A DNA stretch of 8,428 nt from Candidatus Sulfopaludibacter sp. SbA3. Its GTDB lineage: Bacteria; Acidobacteriota; Terriglobia; 2-12-FULL-54-10. Below, piece by piece: positions 6,004 to 8,428 of the stretch. The position numbers and the translations under genes were made by a program. Each line of letters starts with the position of its first letter. Position 1 is the stretch's first letter. The DNA is taken from NCBI GenBank assembly GCA_945865705.1, contig CAMBEY010000121.1, forward strand, positions 1 to 8,428, read 5' to 3'. The notes under the pieces were generated by a model. It had not been told where the DNA came from, did no database searches, and saw only the letters and a program-made list of their open reading frames with translations.

Positions 6004-6031
6004 CTATTGAGGAGTGCGGCTCCAGGTAGAG

Positions 6032-6065
6032 CGCCCTGCTGGCTAATAAACCGGCAGGGCGTTTT
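6032..6065 (+). terminator. Intrinsic terminator of the sigma operon
   Basis: CGCCCTGCTGG (6032-6042) pairs with CCGGCAGGGCG (6051-6061), 11 bp with one T-G wobble and an 8-nt loop, followed directly by TTTT. It starts 29 nt after the stop codon of the secreted-protein gene and isolates the operon from the DUF350 gene. Confidence 0.85.
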
Positions 6066-6116
6066 GCGGTTACGGGATACCCTCACGGCGCAGGCACGCA
6101 ACGAACATACTCGCGC

Positions 6117-6145
6117 TTGACACGCCATTCAATCTGTTCAAAAAT
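6117..6145 (+). promoter_or_regulatory. Possible promoter of the DUF350-NlpC/P60 pair
   Basis: A perfect -35 TTGACA (6117-6122) is followed after 17 nt by AAAAAT (6140-6145), a 4/6 match to the -10 that lacks its important first T. Placement after the terminator and about 90 nt before the ATG at 6234 is sensible, but the weak -10 keeps this tentative. Confidence 0.35.
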
Positions 6146-6233
6146 TGACTTGCGCCAATGCAGCCTTCGGCAAGCTTCTCCGTGCTAGAACCGCACGCTG
6201 CATAAAATCATTGAAGGATGAGTCGGGGGAATA

Positions 6234-6440
6234 ATGGATCTTGCGAATTACGCGCTGAGCATCATCATGTCGCTGGTTATCGGACTAGTGGGGCTTCTCG
6301 CAGCGTATAAAATTTTCGATTGGCTGACTCCTGGACTTGATTTTCCGCAGGAGCTATCAAAGGGAAATCTGGCGGTCGGGATATTCCTGGCGGGCCTGTT
6401 TATCGGCCTGGGACTGCTGTTAGGCAGCGCGATAAAATGA
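6234..6440 (+). CDS. DUF350 family small membrane protein
   Basis: The 68-residue protein has two membrane helices (about 8-26 and 46-65) joined by a short loop. The second helix region KGNLAVGIFLAGLFIGLGLLLGSAI is the hallmark of DUF350 (YjfL type), with the conserved GNLAVG before it. Family members are single or duplicated two-helix units. This is the single-unit size. Their biochemical role is not known, though they often sit near genes for envelope or glutathionylspermidine-type functions. GGGGGA lies 3 nt before the ATG, a rather close ribosome site. The stop codon overlaps the start of the NlpC/P60 gene (ATGA), so the two are probably translated together and may cooperate at the membrane. 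Confidence 0.85.
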   Translation: MDLANYALSIIMSLVIGLVGLLAAYKIFDWLTPGLDFPQELSKGNLAVGIFLAGLFIGLGLLLGSAIK

Positions 6441-6898
6441 CGTCATCACTCCTCATCTTTCTGATGGTGTTGCTGCCCACGCAGCAAGTAGAGCAGCTCG
6501 GCGCCTGGGTGGGAAAGAATGTTGGCCGGCCATACGTGTGGGGCGCAACGGGGTACAAGAGCTATGATTGCTCCGGCCTCGTCTGGCGCATGTTGAGCGA
6601 CAACGGCGTGTACCTCAAGCGGACCACCGCTCGAAAACTATTTTTGTCTTTGAAAAAACTCCCTCCAGGCGAGACGCCATCATATGGGACACTAATATTT
6701 TTCGATGACCTGAAGCACGTGGGCATCGTCATCGATTCGCAGAAGTTCTTCCACGCGCAGTCCAGCAAGGGATCAAATGTTTCCCAGCTATCACCGTATT
6801 GGAAGCGTAAGGTGTATGGTTACCGCCAATTGCCCATGCCCGTCGTAAGCGCCAATTTCGAAAACACCTCAGACCAACCCATGAACACTACCCAATAA
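6437..6898 (+). CDS. Minimal secreted NlpC/P60 cysteine peptidase
   Basis: The 153-residue product is almost only the catalytic domain. A hydrophobic N terminus (4-15) acts as signal peptide or membrane anchor. The NlpC/P60 motif follows: GRPYVWGATGYKSYDCSGLVW with catalytic Cys45, then H94 in HVGIVID and H106 in FFHAQ as the other two triad residues. The family cuts amide bonds in cell-wall peptides, typically D-Glu to diamino acid bonds, outside the cytoplasmic membrane. No SH3b, LysM or other wall-binding domain is present, so the DUF350 partner encoded upstream could provide membrane localisation (inference). The last 18 residues are polar and look disordered. The start at 6437 is fixed by the 4-bp overlap with the DUF350 stop. 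Confidence 0.88.
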   Translation: MTSSLLIFLMVLLPTQQVEQLGAWVGKNVGRPYVWGATGYKSYDCSGLVWRMLSDNGVYLKRTTARKLFLSLKKLPPGETPSYGTLIFFDDLKHVGIVIDSQKFFHAQSSKGSNVSQLSPYWKRKVYGYRQLPMPVVSANFENTSDQPMNTTQ

Positions 6899-6982
6899 AG
6901 ATTGAATATTTCGGTGAGCCTTGGTGGACAACCTCAGAACGATTCCGCCTGTACTGGTACGGGTTTGGCGGCCGCTCTGGGG

Positions 6983-7051
6983 AAGTGGCTTTGGCGGAGA
7001 GCCACTTGGCGGGCGTGCTCGGTCCGTCTTCAATCATTGCGGTCTGATTGA
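6983..7051. other. Two stem-loops between convergent genes
   Basis: AAGTGGCT (6983-6990) pairs perfectly with AGCCACTT (7000-7007) across 9 nt, and TCAATCA (7030-7036) with TGATTGA (7045-7051) across 8 nt. They lie between the NlpC/P60 gene and the convergent desaturase gene and could work as bidirectional transcription ends, but neither has a T-run. Confidence 0.35.
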
Positions 7052-7090
7052 CTGATTCGTATGGGCAGATGCGAAGTCCCCAGGCAAAGG

Positions 7091-7978
7091 TTACGCGGGA
7101 TCTCTGTCGGGACTGTTCACGACTCTGACATTGCTCGCAAGCTTGAGCACCTCAAGCAGGCGAATGAAGTACCATCCGATGTCCACCTGCCACCAGTGGC
7201 GCCCGAACTTCGCCGATACAATTGAGGAGTGGTGATTCCTATGCCAGTTCTCACCCCAGCCAGCCATCTGCAACGGCCCCAGCCACCAGACGTTCTTGCT
7301 GGAGTCCTTAGCTCCGGAATAATCCAGGTGAGTAAGGCTGTTCACGAAACACTGCATGTGCAGCGAGTAGACCAGGCGAACACCACCAATCCAGAAGAAA
7401 GCCTGCCAGCCTAGCGCCAGACCGCAGAGTATCGAGACCAAGAGCAATGGAGTTTGCGCATAGGTCCAGATGCGGTGTGTGCCACGACTCAGTTCCGGAC
7501 ACCACTTCTGGCTATCAGCCGGGGTGGTTTGATACAACCAGCGCAAGTGTGCCCACCAGAATCCGCCGTGCTTGGGGCTGGATATATCTTCGGGCATATC
7601 GGTAAAGGAGTGATGATGCCGGTGATAAGCGACCCAACTGGAGGGATGCCCCGAACCGTTAAACATGGCCCAGAAAATGAGCATGTGTTCGATCACCGGG
7701 TGCACCTTCACCGCGCGATGGGCCAGTGATCGGTGGTAGCCAACCGTCGTGCCCAGGCCGCCGAGCGAAATCAAACCAACGCAAATCAAGATGATCGTAA
7801 GGCTAGGTGCCGGATAGAACACGAGTCCAATGACAGCCAGGACGTGTATCAAAACTATGTAGAGGAGCACGGCCTCCTTACCCCGGGCGGCCTTCCAAAC
7901 CGGCATTTCCCAAGGCGCGCTCTGCTCGGACCGCGACTGATCCTCTCTCCCAGCTACTGATCGATCGAACAATTTCAT
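7091..7978 (-). CDS. Membrane fatty-acid desaturase, acyl-CoA/delta-9 type
   Basis: The 295-residue product has the three histidine boxes that bind the di-iron centre: HRSLAH (82-87, HX4H), HRHHH (119-123, HXXHH) and HRNHH (246-250, HXXHH). The conserved GYHR, SFTDMPED and GWGENWHRNHH surroundings are also present. Hydrophobic segments at about 37-76, 98-106 and 176-209 give the usual four-helix membrane layout. Enzymes of this class put a cis double bond into saturated acyl chains using oxygen and an electron donor, which maintains membrane fluidity. The substrate (acyl-CoA, acyl-ACP or lipid) cannot be told from sequence alone. I chose the ATG at 7978 over 8005 because GGGGAG lies 8 nt upstream. 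It follows the small basic protein gene by 70 bp on the same strand and may be co-transcribed. I see no T-tailed terminator downstream. Confidence 0.9.
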   Translation of the reverse strand: MKLFDRSVAGREDQSRSEQSAPWEMPVWKAARGKEAVLLYIVLIHVLAVIGLVFYPAPSLTIILICVGLISLGGLGTTVGYHRSLAHRAVKVHPVIEHMLIFWAMFNGSGHPSSWVAYHRHHHSFTDMPEDISSPKHGGFWWAHLRWLYQTTPADSQKWCPELSRGTHRIWTYAQTPLLLVSILCGLALGWQAFFWIGGVRLVYSLHMQCFVNSLTHLDYSGAKDSSKNVWWLGPLQMAGWGENWHRNHHSSIVSAKFGRHWWQVDIGWYFIRLLEVLKLASNVRVVNSPDRDPA

Positions 7979-8048
7979 TTCTCCGCTCCCCGCACAATTT
8001 CTCATGGACCTGAACTACGCCAAACTCAACAGCATTGGGTTGGACCGC

Positions 8049-8198
8049 CTAGACGGCTGTTGACTTACTCTTTCCAGCTGACTTTGCTACGACCACTGGC
8101 TCAAGTGATTTTCGTAGTTCCTGGACTGCCTTGCGCCGGAAAAGCTTGCGCTGCCGACTGCGGTGGTACCGGGGCCTATTGCCGTTAAGTGCTGACAT
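8049..8198 (-). CDS. Small basic protein of 49 residues, unknown function
   Basis: The product begins MSALNGNRPRYHRSRQRKL and continues with an Arg/Lys-rich helix (about 10-33) and a Val/Ala/Lys/Ser tail. It has roughly 15 Arg/Lys residues and only two Glu, so it is strongly basic and may bind nucleic acid or ribosomes (inference). The frame can be extended to 8270, but the ATG at 8198 has GAGGA about 8 nt upstream and matches the form MSALNG[DN]-x-x-R-[FY]-x-R that I recall from tiny conserved acidobacterial proteins. It precedes the desaturase gene by 70 bp on the same strand. Confidence 0.6.
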   Translation of the reverse strand: MSALNGNRPRYHRSRQRKLFRRKAVQELRKSLEPVVVAKSAGKSKSTAV

Positions 8199-8288
8199 GA
8201 TTTCTTCCTCGCTTTCAGTGCTTTGACAAATCGATTGAATGCATGATGTTTTTCCCGGAACTTTAACCACGGGCAGAAACGAATTAGG

Positions 8289-8428
8289 TTACTTTTGTTC
8301 GCCGGCAATCCGTAAATTCTGCGTCTCCGTTGCGGTTCTTGTCTCGTCGGAAGGATTGAAATCGTACTCCATATTTTTCGAGACCAGGCGATGCGCCCCC
8401 AGGATGCGAACTTTCGCCGTACCTTCCG
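8289..8428 (-). CDS. 3' end of an unidentified gene, cut by the window edge
   Basis: One minus-strand frame is open from the window edge (first full codon at 8426) to a TAA at 8289-8291 and gives 45 residues, starting EGTAKVRILGAHRLVSK and ending LRIAGEQK. The balanced residue mix looks like real protein. One other minus frame is also open here, so this is not certain. Family unknown. It ends 90 bp before the small basic protein gene on the same strand. Confidence 0.4.
   Translation of the reverse strand, partial: EGTAKVRILGAHRLVSKNMEYDFNPSDETRTATETQNLRIAGEQK

Noticed and set aside
1..8428. CRISPR array, tRNA, rRNA or insertion sequence
   Set aside because: No regularly spaced repeats with unique spacers, no cloverleaf with tRNA consensus bases, and no transposase frame were seen. 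The only tandem repeats are within coding sequence.

Overview
The window (8,428 bp, GC-rich, with no rRNA, tRNA, CRISPR array or transposase) looks like chromosomal DNA of a soil- or sediment-type bacterium. Acidobacteriota is the best guess. This is an inference from the style of three gene products: an anti-sigma factor with a periplasmic C-terminal domain, a secreted Met/Pro-rich protein encoded just after it, and a very small basic protein. No marker gene settles the lineage.

Left block, minus strand (1-2577). A secreted subclass B3-type metallo-beta-lactamase-fold enzyme (91-1062) has its own sigma-70-like promoter. Non-coding palindromic DNA lies on both sides of it: a 50-bp inverted repeat at the window edge, and a 159-bp element (1148-1306) whose ends are an 18-bp perfect inverted repeat. 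Upstream is a secreted protein of unknown family (1423-2577) with six tandem Asn-rich 11-residue repeats, followed by a clear intrinsic terminator at 1331-1368. A 532-bp divergent intergenic region (2578-3109) separates this block from the next and holds a 12-bp palindrome and a stable hairpin.

Central block, plus strand (3110-6065). An ECF-type sigma factor overlaps by 4 bp a membrane-anchored zinc-binding (ZAS-type) anti-sigma factor. A secreted protein with a conserved C-terminal domain follows, and a strong intrinsic terminator closes the unit. This reads as a self-contained cell-surface signalling operon. The anti-sigma gene is shaped by simple repeats: a (GTTGGY)n hexamer tract lies inside its zinc-binding domain, and a scattered 9-mer (CCGCARATT) fills its periplasmic linker.

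Right block. On the plus strand a two-helix DUF350 membrane protein overlaps by 4 bp a minimal secreted NlpC/P60 peptidase (6234-6898). Converging on it from the minus strand are a membrane fatty-acid desaturase (7091-7978), a 49-residue basic protein (8049-8198) and the 3' end of a further gene cut by the window edge (8289-8428). The most unusual items are the 159-bp palindromic element, the undecapeptide-repeat protein, the repeat-modified sigma/anti-sigma/secreted-protein operon and the DUF350-NlpC/P60 pair.
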